Assembly (NCBI GenBank): GCA_015680685.1
Contig: MNCI01003851.1
Location: 256,304 to 320,303 of the forward strand
DNA from: Gnetum montanum
Lineage: Eukaryota > Streptophyta > Gnetopsida > Gnetales > Gnetaceae
DNA length: 64,000 nt
Reading direction: 5' to 3'
This document shows, one piece after another, positions 11,471 to 23,479 of the stretch (positions within the stretch are counted from its first letter, which is position 1; every line of letters starts with the position of its first letter). Position numbers and translations under genes: made by a program. The notes under the pieces were generated by a model, which saw only the letters and a program-made list of their open reading frames with translations, made no database searches and was not told where the DNA came from.

Positions 11471-11489
11471 TTGGCCTCTCTTTATTGAC
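11471..11489 (-). other. Polypurine tract of A
   Basis: In the minus sense GTCAATAAAGAGAGGCCAA directly precedes the LTR start TGAAACACC. B has the related CAACAAAGAGGGACCAT at 20834-20850. Confidence 0.6.
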
Positions 11490-12530
11490 ATCGGGAGGAG
11501 TGGCTTGAGAGATGTCGACAAAGAATTGCAAAACACCACAGCAAGCTTGGCACCAACATTGCTCTTCTGTGCATGGTAAGATGTCATTGCACTATGCTTA
11601 AGAGGGCTATGGATGGTAGTATGTTGTGAGTAAAAGGTGCAAGTAATGTGCTAGGAATAACAAGAGAGATATGGTGCAAATAGAGTCTTAAGATGTGGGA
11701 TCCAGAGTCAGCATGAATGATAGTAACTATGGCACTAAGGTGGCTTACCCCTAAAAATGTTGACCTCTTGTTAGAGTGCTCATGAGAAAGTCAATGTGGA
11801 ATCAAGGCCTAACCGACTGTGAAATTGTAGCTTTGCTAATTTTTTTGGGGACATGATTTTCCCCCTTTGCTCTTTTCTTTTTCTTTTCTTTTTGCTTTTT
11901 TTCTTTTACTTTTTCTTTGCTTTTTGTTATAGGGTGAACCTTCTTTAGGTTATGCATAATGCTGAATGATAAATGCTTTACTTTGATGCAACTACATCAC
12001 ATTTGTAGAATAAGTGTTTCCTTTCTAGGATGACTTGTGTTAGATCTACCTAGGCTTTGACCAGCCAACAAAGACTCCCCACAAGATAACTTAGGTTATG
12101 TTTACCTTGGGTTCTACAGTTTGACTTATAGAGGGAGTGCCATATAGTCATAGTGCATATGTGTCAAAGGGATATGCAAGCTTTGCTATGCATTGAATGG
12201 AAAGGTATTAGGATAGGAGTGGATGTGTGTAGGCTATAATGGGATGAGGGGGATGTGCACTCTTGACAACTTGAGCTAGTCCAATCATGCACATTGGAGC
12301 AATGTGGTGACTTGCTACTATGATGAGATGCACCTTTGCATAATCACCTTGGGGCTTCATCTTGAAAACACAACTCCAAGAAGATAAAAAGACTATAAAA
12401 TATGAAATGAAAATTAAATGTTAAGTGTCAAGATGCTACAAGTGCTCCAAAGGCTGAACTAGTCTCAAGTGTTTGAAAATCTAATAAAAGTGCTAGGGAA
12501 GAGGATGTTGTAAGTGCTCCAACTAATCAT
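11490..12530 (-). other. 3' non-coding region of A
   Basis: Homologous to 20850-21760 in B: both have GGCTTGAGAGATGTCGACAA/GACTTGAGAGGCATCAACAA next to the polypurine tract, and CTTCATCTTG...CTCCAAGA at the far end. It carries an 80-bp C/T-rich CTTTTTCTTTT tract at 11855-11930 and no convincing ORF. In B the integrase ends exactly where this block starts. Confidence 0.6.
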
Positions 12531-12870
12531 GAATCCAATTTAAGGTCTTGGTAGACTATGGTGTGCTAGTTTATAGTCCTAGAAAACTATTACATGCCAG
12601 TTTAACATCATAGTGAATGAGCTGTTGTGAGTGCTATTTTAATGTTGTAGAGGACATGCATTACTATGCTAGTTTTGGTATCATGGCAAATGAATGCTGT
12701 GCTAGTTTACCATCATAGAAGATGTGTGGTATGTGCATTTTAGTTTAACATCATAACAGACAAATGCTATGAAAATTCTAGCATGATGGCGGACAAATGT
12801 TATGCTAGTTTATAGTCATAGTGGACTGTTGTGCCAATTTTAGCATATGGTTGATAAATGCTTACCTTGA
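12530..12870. repeat. Diverged tandem repeat, GCTAGTTTAACATCATAG family
   Basis: About eight copies of a word close to TGCTAGTTTAACATCATAG followed by a GGACAAATGCT-like tail, at irregular spacing of roughly 35-60 bp. It appears to be a second subfamily of the 31-bp array that follows. Confidence 0.55.
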
Positions 12871-13019
12871 TTTGGTGAGGTACGACGCTGCATGCTAGAT
12901 ATGCTTGTGCATAGCCATGTGGTGTTCCTATAACATTTTGCAAAATTAACTAGAGAAAAAATATCAAGTGACACATATTTTAATGAAGGTAATGCACAAA
13001 TAAAGAGAAATAAGTGTCA

Positions 13020-13610
13020 TGAAATTTTAAAGTCGTAGTTTAAGGCCATTTCAGGCCACAACAGTAGTTTAAGCCCATTCTGAGCCCCATGTGTTACTAG
13101 TTTTAGACCATTTCAAGTTGAGATGCTATTTTAATGTCATTTCATGCTGTTGTAATGATTAAGAGTGATAGTTTTACATCATTCTAGGTTGTAAATGCCA
13201 GTTTAAGGCCATGGTAGGCTGATAGTTGCCAATTTAAGGCCATGGCGGTCCGTAGATGCTAGTTTAAGGCCATGGCAGGCCACATGTTACTAGTTTAAGG
13301 TCATAGTAGGCCATGTGTTGCCAATTTAATACTATGGAAGGCTGTAGATTCCAATTCAAGGCCATGGTAGGCTACATGTTGCCAATTTAAGGCCATAGTG
13401 GGCCACATGTTGCTAGTTTAAGGCCATGGTGAGTTGCAATAATGGCTTGTTTAAGGCCATTTTTGGCAATAGAAAAATGATAAAGGGGGATCGTTTTAGG
13501 CCATTTTGGGCCATAGATGCCAATTTAAGGCCATGGCAAACTATAGATGCTAGTTTAGAGCCATGGTAGGCCATGCGTTTCTCTTTTAAGGCCATGGCAA
13601 GCCACAACAA
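13020..13610. repeat. 31-bp minisatellite, TTTAAGGCCATGG family
   Basis: Tandem units such as TTTAAGGCCATGGCAGGCCA plus CATGTTGCTAG repeat at exactly 31 bp through 13265-13440 and less regularly on both sides, around fifteen units in all. Related units occur at 25400-25500 (B), 34620-34760 (C) and 58340-58700 (E, opposite orientation), each time next to the protease or the start of pol. Confidence 0.75.
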
Positions 13611-14089
13611 TAGTTTTTTCTTTTTCTTTTTTGTAATTTTAGTTTTCTATGATTTTTATGGGTTTTTGTGTTTTCCATGTAGTAAAGCTAAGTGGATGAA
13701 TGCATAAAAAAGCAAATAAATGTGTAAGAAAAGCAAAATGATGCATAATCTAAGCAAGCAAGGTAAATGTAAATGCATGGACAAATGTAATGAAAGAAAA
13801 TGTAAAAAATGCATGGTTTGTAGCAGCAAAGGATAGGTAGGAACCTAACATGTTTTAGGACAAGGGAGTTCCTTGGTTGCATAGTTGCTTCCTAATCTAG
13901 TATGGATTAGGGGACACATAGGGCCTAAGGTGCACTGCTTGTTCAAGTGTGTCAGCCTTATGCATTGCATTGTTTGCTATAAGTGCATCATCAAGAAATT
14001 TCACCTCTAACCCTTACTCTGTATTAAGGCTATTGATGGCCAAATGGGTGGTGTTATCACCATGGATGATAACTTGACCACCTCTATAT
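13611..14089. other. Non-coding spacer of A
   Basis: T-rich tract at 13610-13680, then sequence with no supported ORF between the minisatellite and the end of the protease. Confidence 0.4.
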
Positions 14090-14650
14090 GGAAGGTGGAT
14101 CTCCAGGTGAATTGGATAGGAGATGGCTCATAACTAGAGTAGCCAAGGCTTGCCAAATCTCAGGTTAGAGCTAGGCATTTTCTCTATGATGGTAAATTCT
14201 ATGGAGGTGGGGAATTGCTCCCCTACCATAAAAGATATGTTTATGGTACCCCTAATAGTGGTGCATGATCCATTGAAGGATTTTAGGCACACACCTTTTG
14301 TTGGCCTAATTTGGTCTATGAGGCCTATCCTAGCAATGAATTTGTACGATATTATGTTTGTTGCTACACCATAATCAATGTGCACTCTATGGATCCTGCA
14401 TTACCCAATGCATATAGTAATAAACATTAGAGTTGTGATGACCTCCCCTTTCTTGAGGTTGATCTTGATTGCCTCATCGCGAAATGCTAGGAATGTTGAA
14501 CCCATTTCTTGTGATGTTGAGGGTAACATCACTAGATGGATGGCATTATCATCTATAGGAATGTCCATCATAATAAGAATGGAGGTGAACATTTGAGCCA
14601 GTGGTTCTTGATGGGTAGATGTGGTCATGACCAAGTCATACAAGCTCAAC
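14090..14650 (-). pseudogene. A aspartic protease remnant
   Basis: The minus-strand reading gives HIDYGVATNIISYKFIARIG, then FNGSCTTIRGTINISFMVG and NLRFGKPWLL. Position for position this matches F (VHVDDGAATNVIPYSIVD; NLILGRSWLAQ) and E (VHVDDGTATNVVPYPVIE). The second Asp of the D-D-G loop seen in F is Tyr here, and the flap motif is corrupted. Just upstream LSLYDLVMTTSTHQEPLAQM matches LSLYDLLMTSREHREAMVCM of F. Two frames cover the domain with a frameshift between them. It would have processed gag. Confidence 0.8.
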
Positions 14651-17290
14651 TTATGTTTTTTTATTTGAGCATTTGATTAACTTATGTTAATGCATTCATG
14701 AAGTCTCTATCATTAGCCATTTTGTTGGCCTTCACCTCTTCCATGTGGCCTAAGAGATGAATCTCTCATAGAAGGGACTTGGGCTTGGTTTGCTTGGCCT
14801 ATTTTGGGGCTTCAGTGCTCTATTGTGGTTTGTTGGTTGTGGGATTTTTAGTTGCTTCAATCATAAGGACTATAGAGATAGGGATTGGCTTCGATGGATC
14901 AAGCACTCCTTGGTCTTACTATTGCCCAATCAGTTTGCCTACGAGGTGTTCATTACACCTCTTGCATTGTAACCTAGTGCATCTACCCATGTTGCTATTG
15001 GGGTTGGCCCTTGGATGAGAAGGGATTGACACATTGCCCACTACTGAGCTTTAGGTAAGTGAGGAGCCAACACATTCTAGCATCATAATGATAAATGATG
15101 TTCAAAAAATTGGTTTTGGGTGTTGTCATGGGATCCTAACCATGAAAGGTATTATGGATGCCTGAGGTTGTGCTTTAACAAAAAAGGAGGGCCTCAAACT
15201 TATGAAGGTTGAGGGACCTTTACACCATTGGAAGGCACTTAGAACATAAAAGGTTGTTGCACTAGTGCTAAATTGCCACCCATGGTGATGGTGTTTATGA
15301 CATAGCCAACATTGTTCATGTTTGTTGCTTGAAGCATTAGTTTGTCCCTATTTATCATCCTTTGTAGATCATCTTGTAAAGCTCAATAAAAGTTCATGCT
15401 ATGACTAGATAACTAGTGGTAATGACCAAATTAGTCTAGCTTAAAGTGCTATGGGACTAGGGGCTCATTTGGTGTGACTAAGGTAGGATTCCTCAGTAGC
15501 TCATAGTTCTTGTCATGCCTTTGGTGGGCATCATTAGATACTTTTCTATGTTGTATGTGCCTCACTTTCAATAGCTGATCCAATAGCTTAGAGGTTTTCA
15601 GTCGCAATGGAGTATGCTTTGAGTGATCCTTGTGCTCAAAGTTGGACCTTGGAGGGGCTTGCACTATGGACATTGTAGATGTAGTTGGTGGCTTTGTGAG
15701 CTAGGGCTTTGGTTTGCTTAGCTACCAAGTCTCGATTGGTTACTTTAGCATGTGTGGCTACTATTGCCACTATTTCATTTTTCTCTTTTTCATGCTAGTT
15801 TTTGTAGGCCATGTAGGTTGGGTCCTTGCTAGGTTGCACTACATCTTCTATGCCATTCGTTTGAGCAAAGGCTTGGCTCAGAGACTTCAAGGCTAGGTAG
15901 TACAATTTTGACTTGATGATGTCATTAACTACACCCTTGAAGATGGCCAAGAGGTGCATCTCAACTAATGGCTCTCATATCTCATTCAATGAGGCACTCT
16001 AGATAAATTTCTACACAGGCTCTAGGTGGCCCTACTTGATCTGCATTTTTTGGCTTTAAGTTGTACCTAAATAACATCATGAACTAGCTTTAGAAGTCTT
16101 CCAAAGAGGATATAGAACCTCCAGGAAATCCTTAGCACTAGTCTAAGGCTTTGCTAGTTAGTGACATGGCAAAGACATGCATGATAACATGTGACTAGGC
16201 TTGTAGTGGTGGACACTTAGACCTAAACATGACCAAGTAAGCATTGGGGTGTCCTTCACCATTGTACTTGGTGATTTAAGGTAGTAGGATCCTAGTTGGT
16301 AGAGTTAGGGGTCAGACCATAGGACTTATAGGGTCATCCTTGTAGAAGTTGACCACCTTGATGGTTTCAAAGGAAGTGGCTTTGAGTTGCCTCACCTCCT
16401 CCATCAAACTTTGGATTAGTTTGAATGCTTAATCTAGGTTTTGAGATGTGCCAACCAATTTTGTTGGCTATGATATTTGCTACATTGGCTATATGGCCCA
16501 GCACCAAATTGCTGGTTATAGAGCCATGCATAGTAGTTGACGTGTTGGATATTCTATCCGTGTGGTTAGCAGGGTAAGCCACACATACATGGATTGGACT
16601 AACACTAAGGGCACTGATGAGATAGGCAAGATGTAATGTGCTTGAGTCATTTGGGGCCTAGAGATGGCCCCTACATGAACATAGGGCTAAGATGGCATGG
16701 TTACTATTTGTAAAGATAGTTGAGTAGGTTGAGACGATGCCATGAAGTTTAGGTGAAAAGGGGCTATTACATCATATTGCGTGCATTGCATTTGATGCAT
16801 TGCCACTATAGGCATTGACCTAAGCCCAACAGAGTGAGAAGGTGATGTTGGTGTTATAATCATCTAAGGGAGAATGGATTAACTAAACCAAAGAGGAGCT
16901 AGACTGGGGAGTGATTGTTGGAAGATAGTGTAAAAGGGGCTCTCATGTTTGGATTCAGCTTCGAAGTCATCTTCTTCCTCCTAAAATTCTTCCTCATAGT
17001 TTGTCCCTATGTCATGCTCACCTACTCAAATGAGCTGGGACAATAATCGGTGATGGAACTCCATGAGTAGGGTGATGTCAAATGAGGAAGGAATATACTC
17101 TCATTCATCCTGCTGGATTAGTTTGAAGTCCTATTTTGCCTCCATGTCAAGGTGATCTAGAGGAAACATTTCTTGAATCTTTACACATACAAAGTTGTAT
17201 TGTTCATTACTGAGCATGATAGCCCCTAGGTTTTGGCCGTGTGTCCTAAGGAATGGACTTGTTCGTACCATGGTGAAGGTATCAAGTGCA
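14650..17290 (-). pseudogene. A gag remnant
   Basis: From the right: YNFVCVKIQEMFPLDHLDME (17165-17225) matches the N-terminal block of F (YNFIYVKIQ). NFYKDDPISPMV and ITKYNGEGHPNAYLVMFRSK (16190-16350) match the central block; ISSLEDF and FRYNLKPKN (16050-16110) match the capsid-like block. A C/H motif followed by LQDDLQRMINRDKLML (15320-15440) is the zinc-finger-like end. More than fifteen stops are present, mostly TAG. Gag would form the particle. One PFMFxVP motif near 15225 corresponds to the repeated motif of E and F. Confidence 0.75.
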
Positions 17291-17364
17291 TCTAACACTA
17301 ACATCAAGGGCTAATCTAGATTCATGGTCGTAGATCAAGTGGTAAAAGGAAGAGCTATAGATTG

Positions 17365-17470
17365 CTATTTGAAAAAATGGTTAACTTTGGAAACTACAGA
17401 AAAATGGCTAAGTGTGAAGATTATAGAAAAATGGCTAACTATGAAGACTACACTCTCTATGCTAAGAGCT
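17365..17470. repeat. 27-bp tandem repeat in the A leader
   Basis: Three copies of AATGGYTAASTNTGRARAYTA-like units spaced 27 bp. They are followed by ACTATGCTAAGAGC-type words that repeat the U3 vocabulary of this element. Confidence 0.6.
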
Positions 17471-17689
17471 AACTACAGTTTCCACAGACTAAGCTCTCCA
17501 CCAACTATGCCTTCTAGGCTTAGAGAATGGAGACATAGGAAAAATCAATGGAGAGAAGTGCAATTTGGGTTACTACGTGGAATCTTGGGGGGACCAAGAA
17601 TGGGGTCCAATCTACACTGATAAGTTGATAGACAACTATGATGCAAAGAGCATGGAAGAAAACCACAACAGAGTTTGAAAAAGTGGCTT

Positions 17690-17708
17690 GGTTCTCTTTC
17701 TAGCACCA
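17690..17708 (-). other. Primer-binding site of A
   Basis: In the minus sense TGGTGCTAGAAAGAGAACC, five bases inside the LTR. It matches F TGGTGCTAGAAGGAGGGCC, E TGGCTCTAGAAGGAGGGCC and D TGGCGCTATAAGGAGGTCT. The tRNA was not identified. Confidence 0.7.
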
Positions 17709-17713
17709 AGAAC

Positions 17714-19421
17714 TATAGCAATCAAAAACATTGACAACTAGAACACCAAGAGTTGATAAGCGCATAGCCTAATATCATTTCCACGTGAGGGCCTATTGGA
17801 GGTAGAGACGAGGTGCCTAGAATAGTCATGTTGATTGAATGGGAACTTACCAAATGTGATGCCAAGCAATGCTAACTGTTTGTGTGGTGTTTGTGATGTA
17901 GAGCACTGTCACTGGTGCTTGAGGAGGCAAGTGTAGTCAAGGGTTTTTTTGAAAATGAGGTTTCCGATGGGTGGAGACTACTGCTTGAGCATAGTTGTAA
18001 AATGACCATGCATTAAAAATAGAGAAAATGCAAAGAAAGTGCAAAAAATGCAAGAGAGAGAAGTAGAAAACCACCCTAAATGAGGTTGAATATAGTTAAC
18101 ACCAAAAGGGATTAGAAGGTACGTAGTGGATAAAAAGTGTAGTGGAGAACATAGTCATAGTCTTGGAGGTGTCTAGCCATGAAGACTAGTGCTCACTATG
18201 GTGTTTGTGCCTACCAGGTTGGCCATCATGATGTACTATGTGCTGTGGTCTTTTGCTAGGTTGCAGTGAGGCTACAGTGGGCCATGGTATGAAGCTTTAC
18301 CTCTCTTTAGTTCACTAGTATGCCTTTGGATCTCATTCATCGAAAATGCCAAATGTCAAAAAAATGAAAAATTGAAAATTTACCCACCCCTAAAACATAG
18401 AGGGCTAGGGTATTTGTAGGCCTATGGTTAGCATGAAATTTAGATCGGTTGCCACATGGCAGTGGAATGGTTGGGACTATGCTACACCCAACTACACTCT
18501 CCATTGAAGCAAAGGGTGTTATGCTTTGATGTGCTTCAATGAACTCTGCAAGACTACCAAACTATGACTACACTATGAACTACATGTGATGTACTAAAAA
18601 GAAAACAATGTACTTGAAAAAATGTGAAAAAAATACAACTTTGGAGACTATGCTCTAGGACTACATTGTCTACTGTCTCAAGTGAGATTGAGTGTAGTGA
18701 CAATTTTGGGACAAAAAGGGGTACAAAAAACATGCATTTTTGCCAACTATGCTTGCTAAAAGTATGTTGGAGTTGAGATATGTGTTGGTGCAACATTGTG
18801 GAGGCCTTTAGAGGTTGTTCTAGCTGTTTACACTTGACTATGCTCTAGACTAGGGGAAAGCATAGTCCAACACTTAAAAATATTTTTTAGAACATGGTTG
18901 TGTGTTGACTATGATCTTTATGGGACACTAACTATGCTTTCAATTGGGATCGAGTGTAGTCCCAATGCTTGGAAAATTTTTGCAAAATCTAACTCCTAGT
19001 TGACTATGCTTGACCACACTCTAGTTTGGTGGAGAACGTAGTCTCAAAACTTAGAAAATTTCTACCAAACTTGGTCTTCCAAGTTAACTATGCTTGACTA
19101 TACTCTAGGGCAATGGAGAGCATAGTCTCGGTACTTAGAAAAATCTATAGTTGCTAGCTTGACACTTAGAAAAATTTGCAAACTAGCCTTTGGTGTTGAC
19201 TACACTCTCTACTAAGCTGACTATGCTCTAAGGTAGTGGAAAGAATAATTCCAACACTTGGAAAAATTTGTAGCTTCTTGCTTCATGGTGACACTTAGGA
19301 AAAATTGAAAAAGATTGATTTTTGGAGCTTACTATGCTCTCCACTATGCTGACTATGCTCTGGGATAGTGGAGAGTGTAGTCTTAGCACTTAGACATATT
19401 TAAGTGTTGTTGGAAATTTCA
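17714..19421 (-). repeat. 5' LTR of element A
   Basis: Aligns with 9869-11470 over its full length. It is about 100 bp longer because of extra U3 array units near 19320-19400. The outer end is taken at GGAAATTTCA, a decayed form of GGTGTTTCA. The TATA position reads TACAAATA. Confidence 0.75.
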
Positions 19422-19773
19422 CAATAGTTGCTGAAATTTTTAAGGCCAATGTATTTTCTTGGATAACCTACAACATTTTATTTTTAAAAACTTGGCCTTT
19501 TGTTTTTTCAAATGCCAATGTATCTTTTCTAGCTACCACATGCAACCATTTAAAAGTTTTTGTTGGATTTTTCTACCAGATCCAATGTAGTTTTCCAAAA
19601 GTAGCTTACATTTTTAGCAAAACCAAACATACTTTTCCTCATAAAGCCAACATATTTTCCCAAAAATACCTAGCATATCTTTTGAAAAAACAAAACATTT
19701 CTTAATTTCACACTAAAACCAACATTTTTTTCCATAAGGAAAAATATACCAACATATTTTCAAATAAGGTAAT
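19422..19773. repeat. AT-rich decayed tandem repeat, right flank of A
   Basis: At least five words close to GCCAATGTATTTTTCC, spaced roughly 50-65 bp, alternating with CCTACAACATTTT-like words. The same word stands directly left of A at 9840-9858. Confidence 0.45.
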
Positions 19774-20833
19774 GTTACAACCAGAAAAATCAATCGTTGG
19801 AAAATCGAAAGATCAAATACAGTAGAATCAACCTTGAATTCCTAGGGCCTCTACGAAAATAGGATTTATGGTGCCTTGAATGGTTTGGAGGATTACCCAA
19901 GGACTTATATAATGGAAAATGTATAATGTAAAAAGAAAATGTAGATCTAAAATTGGAAGCAAAAGCAAATTACACACAAAATGAAACTTTACAGCTTTAT
20001 TAAAAAAATAAAGAATGAATTCTAGAAATATATACAAGAAATGCCTATGAGAGAGCAAAAGGAGGTTCACTAGGGTAGGCGTTCAAAGTCCATTGAAGCC
20101 AATGTGATCCACTGTACAATCTAGGTGCTAAACCACTCTTGAAGTTATCAAACCTCCTCTGCTACAACTTGAGATCTACAACTTTGGTCACTACGAGGGG
20201 GTGAGACAAATGGGGGATTTGGCTACAAAAATGCTCCTTAGTGGGAGTTGGAGATCTTAGAAATATATCATAAAAACCAAAAATCCACAAATCTTAGGGA
20301 AATTAACAAAGGACATAATAGGTCTATAGGGGTTCCATGCTTGGAGGCCCTAAGAAGCTACATTTTGGAAGTTTTTCAAGAGTCCTTTGATGTCAAAATT
20401 GCCAAATGCTCAAAAATGTCAAAGTGTGGAACATGAAAATGGTGTTTGGGTTTTATAGGTTTTGGATCATGCTAAGGAGGAAGGTTGTATTCCTCCATGC
20501 TAGGGGTAGGTGAGGTTTACCCCTTGTAATTGTTTGCAGTGTAGAAAATTGTATAACCCTCATAAACCCATCAAATTGCCACTTTTGGCATCCCAAAAGT
20601 TATTTTTAACTTCCCAAAGTCCAAATATAGATACTATGTGAATGTTTTCACTTGGAAAATGAAGGTTTAACTACTTATGAGGCATTTTTCAGCCCCAAAA
20701 TTATGAAGTATTTGAGATGATACCTCATGGATTACAATCTTCACATTTATAATGAAGTTCTTCCCAAGTTTCAGAGGTTGAAGGATACATGATGAAAAAA
20801 AGGGTACAACATGCAAATTTTTGTTGTGTTTCA
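19774..20833 (-). repeat. 3' LTR of element B
   Basis: Plus-strand ends TGTTACAACCAGAAAAATC and TTGTTGTGTTTCA. It is shorter than the LTRs of A, with one TATA box and a small U3 containing the paired words CCTCCATGCTAGG and CATGCTAAGGAGG near 20465-20510. Its partner is not in the window. Confidence 0.65.
20451..20457 (-). promoter_or_regulatory. TATA box in the B LTR
   Basis: In the minus sense CCTATAAAACCC, about 375 bp from the element-sense LTR start, in the context also seen in A (CCTATAAATACCC) and D (CCCTATAAAAAG). Confidence 0.55.
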
Positions 20834-21750
20834 ATGGTCCCTCTTTGTTGATGTTTGGAGGATCGACTTGAGAGGCATCAACAAAGAATGTAAAACATGA
20901 CTACAGGTGCACCACCAATGTTCCCTCTCCATGCTTGATCTAGTCATGTCAAACCATGTCAAAATGTGCTTGTGAAGATGGGATAAGGCTATGATGGGAT
21001 GATAATAATGATCATTAGGGAGATGGTCATGGAGTTTGACAATGCATTCCAAGTGTTGACATCATGGCTATAGCATGGGAATAATACATTTTAAAGTGTT
21101 GGTCACTTGACAAATGCATTTGAGGGCCTAATCACTTGCTCCAAGATTTCTTTGATCATTGGGCTTTGAGGCTTCATTGGCCATTCAGTCCCTTGGAAAT
21201 TTTCTTTCCATTGTCTTTTCTTTATGGGGCGAAACCATTTGGTTTTATTGTTATGGATGGTTTGATATGATTTTCCTATTGAGTGAGTTACATTACACTT
21301 AATGGACTTGGGGGTTATCCCATTAAACAAGATATGTTACACTCGATAGACTTAATAATTTTTCCACTGAATGAATGTTGCTACATTCAAGTAAACTTAA
21401 GGATGGAGCTTGATGACAAGATGTCATGCAACCATAGTGCATGTGTCGCAAACATAGGTCAACATTGTTTTTCAAGGTATGGAAGGTCATGATTAGGTTA
21501 CAGGGTTGGGCTCAAGGAGTGGTGCTAGATGGAGGGAAATCATGCAAGTGCTATTGACATAGCAGCACAAACTCACCAAATTGTGCAAATCAAGCTTGCA
21601 TGGTGACTTTTTATTGTAATGAGTTGCACCCTTGTGATGGTCCCAAGCTTCATCTTGTAAATCTAGCTCCAAGAGGACCAAAGAACCAAGTAAACAACAC
21701 ATGTTATAACATTATAATGGATTTAGGCTACATGTAAGTTACATGTGCTA
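20834..21750 (-). other. Polypurine tract and 3' non-coding region of B
   Basis: CAACAAAGAGGGACCAT (minus sense) abuts the LTR. The remainder is homologous to 11490-12420 of A. Small minus-strand readings are not conserved between A and B, so none is called as a gene. Confidence 0.6.
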
Positions 21751-22840
21751 AGGCTTTAGATAGGAATGGTTGATCAAATTAGCCAACCCATCATTGTCTA
21801 TAATCCTAAATGCTCCATTGTTGTAGGCTCTGGTAAAAAGGAAGGGCCCTTTCCAGTTGACTAAAAATTTATCTACATGTTCGTAGATGGCTTTGAAGAC
21901 TAAATCATCTTCTTTGATCTTATGCTTTGTTAAGTTATGATGATGCTACCTTTTCTACCTTTCTTGATAATTCTCTATGTAAGAAAGTTCTTGTATACAT
22001 TCCTCCTCGACTAAGTCCAAATCTATTATCCACAACTCCTTACTTTATTCATCGTTGATGAAGTCGATTAATTCCATTCAAAGAAATGGTACAAGGAGTT
22101 CAAGAGGTAAAAAAACTTCAAAACCATAAATCAAGCTATAAGGTGTTACACTAGTTACCATGTGGTAAGTTGTATGATAGGCCCAAAGTGCATGAACAAG
22201 CTTCTCATGCCATTCGTGCTTACTATTATTAAGCATCTTCTTGAGTAGGTTGATGATGGACTTGTTACTTACTTCTTCTTATCCATTAGCTTGAGGGTAA
22301 TAAGGTGATGAGAAAGAATGCTTCATGCCTAAGTTGTGATAGAAATCCTTTGTTTATTGGCTACTAAATTATGGTCCATTGTCTATAATGATGGTCATGG
22401 GTATGCCAAAATGGGCTACAATTTTGTCTAAGATGAATTTACATAATTTTTCAGATGTAGTCTTCCTTAGGGGAATAGTTTCAACCAACTTAGTAAAGTA
22501 TTTGATTGTAGTGATGATGAACCTATGTCTTGTAGAAGATTTAGGCATTATAGTTTCGATGATATTCAATTTCCATCATTGAAATGGACAAGTTATCTTA
22601 GTGGTATGTAACTCAGTTGGTGGTATGTATATAAGGTTGCTATGCCATTGGCATGTGTCACAATAATTAATCTTCTATAGGTAGTAACTTTTCATATATG
22701 TCCAATGATAGCCTAACCATCTAAGCTTAGTAGTCATAGCTCTAGGTCCTATATGTCCCTCACAAACACCCTTGTGAACCTACTCTAGGATTGTTCTTTC
22801 TTCATTTTTATCCAAGCACTTTAGCAATATGCTCTCATAT
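21751..22840 (-). pseudogene. B integrase remnant
   Basis: Core: HRFIITTIKYFTKLVETIPL and FGIPMTIIIDNGP (22369-22569) carry the region of the first Asp (D-Y in the family, here K-Y) and the second Asp of the DDE triad. KHEWHEKLVHALWAYHTTYH follows at about 22150-22215. The C-terminal domain at 21760-21900 shows FLVNWKGPFLF and YNNGAFRIIDNDGL, the GPY/F pattern. The zinc-binding part lies at 22640-22840 with lost residues. It would join cDNA to chromosomal DNA. Several stops, again mostly TAG, make it inactive. Confidence 0.8.
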
Positions 22841-23149
22841 GATCATTGACATAATGTGTTATCACCTACAATGATATACTACTTTGATCATTTATGTATA
22901 ATGTCCTTTTCAGTAGTAGTTAGGCCTTGTGAAGATTCAATATGCATAAGGTAAAATTTAATATCAACATACCACTCCTTGGTAGAAGTAGTATGAACTA
23001 TAGCCATAAAGGTATCCTTACTGTTCTATGTGATGGAAATAGCATAGTTCACAATTAAGATGGAAAACTTACTAAATACATCTAATGCTACATTGAGGGC
23101 TAACATTGTAATTGCATTGGCTATGTCATTCTCATTTTGGGATGTGTTG

Positions 23150-23450
23150 GATATCAACATTTACAAACCACTATAATAATTATTTCCCTAGGTTACAATA
23201 TGATTATAAGTATTTAGCTTTGAATGCATAGATCTTGGTCACTTGGTTAAGGATAAGTTGTGAATTTCCTTTGATCTTTATGCATCTAATTCCTAGGTTA
23301 TGAGCTATCATCATCCCTTTGATCAAACTCTCATAATCCATTATGTTATTAATACATGTAAACTTAAAATGGTAGGTGAAGGACCAAATTTTAGCAAATG
23401 AAAATGTTATGATGACAATTGCATTTGTCCCATGCATAGTTGAAGCTTTA
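23150..23450 (-). pseudogene. B archaeal-type RNase H (aRNH) remnant
   Basis: The reading INNIMDYESLIKGMMIAHNL then IRCIKIKGNSQLILNQVTK matches the aRNH pattern (NN-x-AEYEAL...; K-x-x-GDSQLVVNQV). The Glu of AEYEAL is kept as YESL and the Asp of GDS is replaced by Asn. The domain lies between the gypsy RNase H and integrase, the standard place in Tat elements. It is thought to take over RNA cleavage next to a decayed connection domain. Confidence 0.8.
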
Positions 23451-23479
23451 TCAAAGTGCTAACCATCTCATAGCCCTTA

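Larger units (their letters stand above)
9869..19421 (-). mobile_element. Element A: Tat-like LTR retrotransposon without pol
   Basis: Direct LTRs at 9869-11470 and about 17714-19421 enclose, in minus-strand order, primer site, leader, gag, protease, minisatellite arrays, a 3' non-coding region and polypurine tract. No RT, RNase H or integrase can be found between the protease (14090) and the 3' LTR (11470). The related element B keeps a full pol between the same minisatellite and the same 3' non-coding region. A is therefore either a deletion derivative or a gag-pro-only non-autonomous element. Gag and protease are full of stops. Target-site duplication was not found; the right end is approximate. 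Confidence 0.75.

Noticed and set aside
13020-13610. CRISPR-like array
   Set aside because: Contiguous 31-bp degenerate units without unique spacers, inside a plant retrotransposon.
19417-19426. Target-site duplication of A
   Set aside because: The flanks CTAAC (9864-9868) and CAATA (19422-19426) do not match; the right end may be misplaced or the flank decayed.
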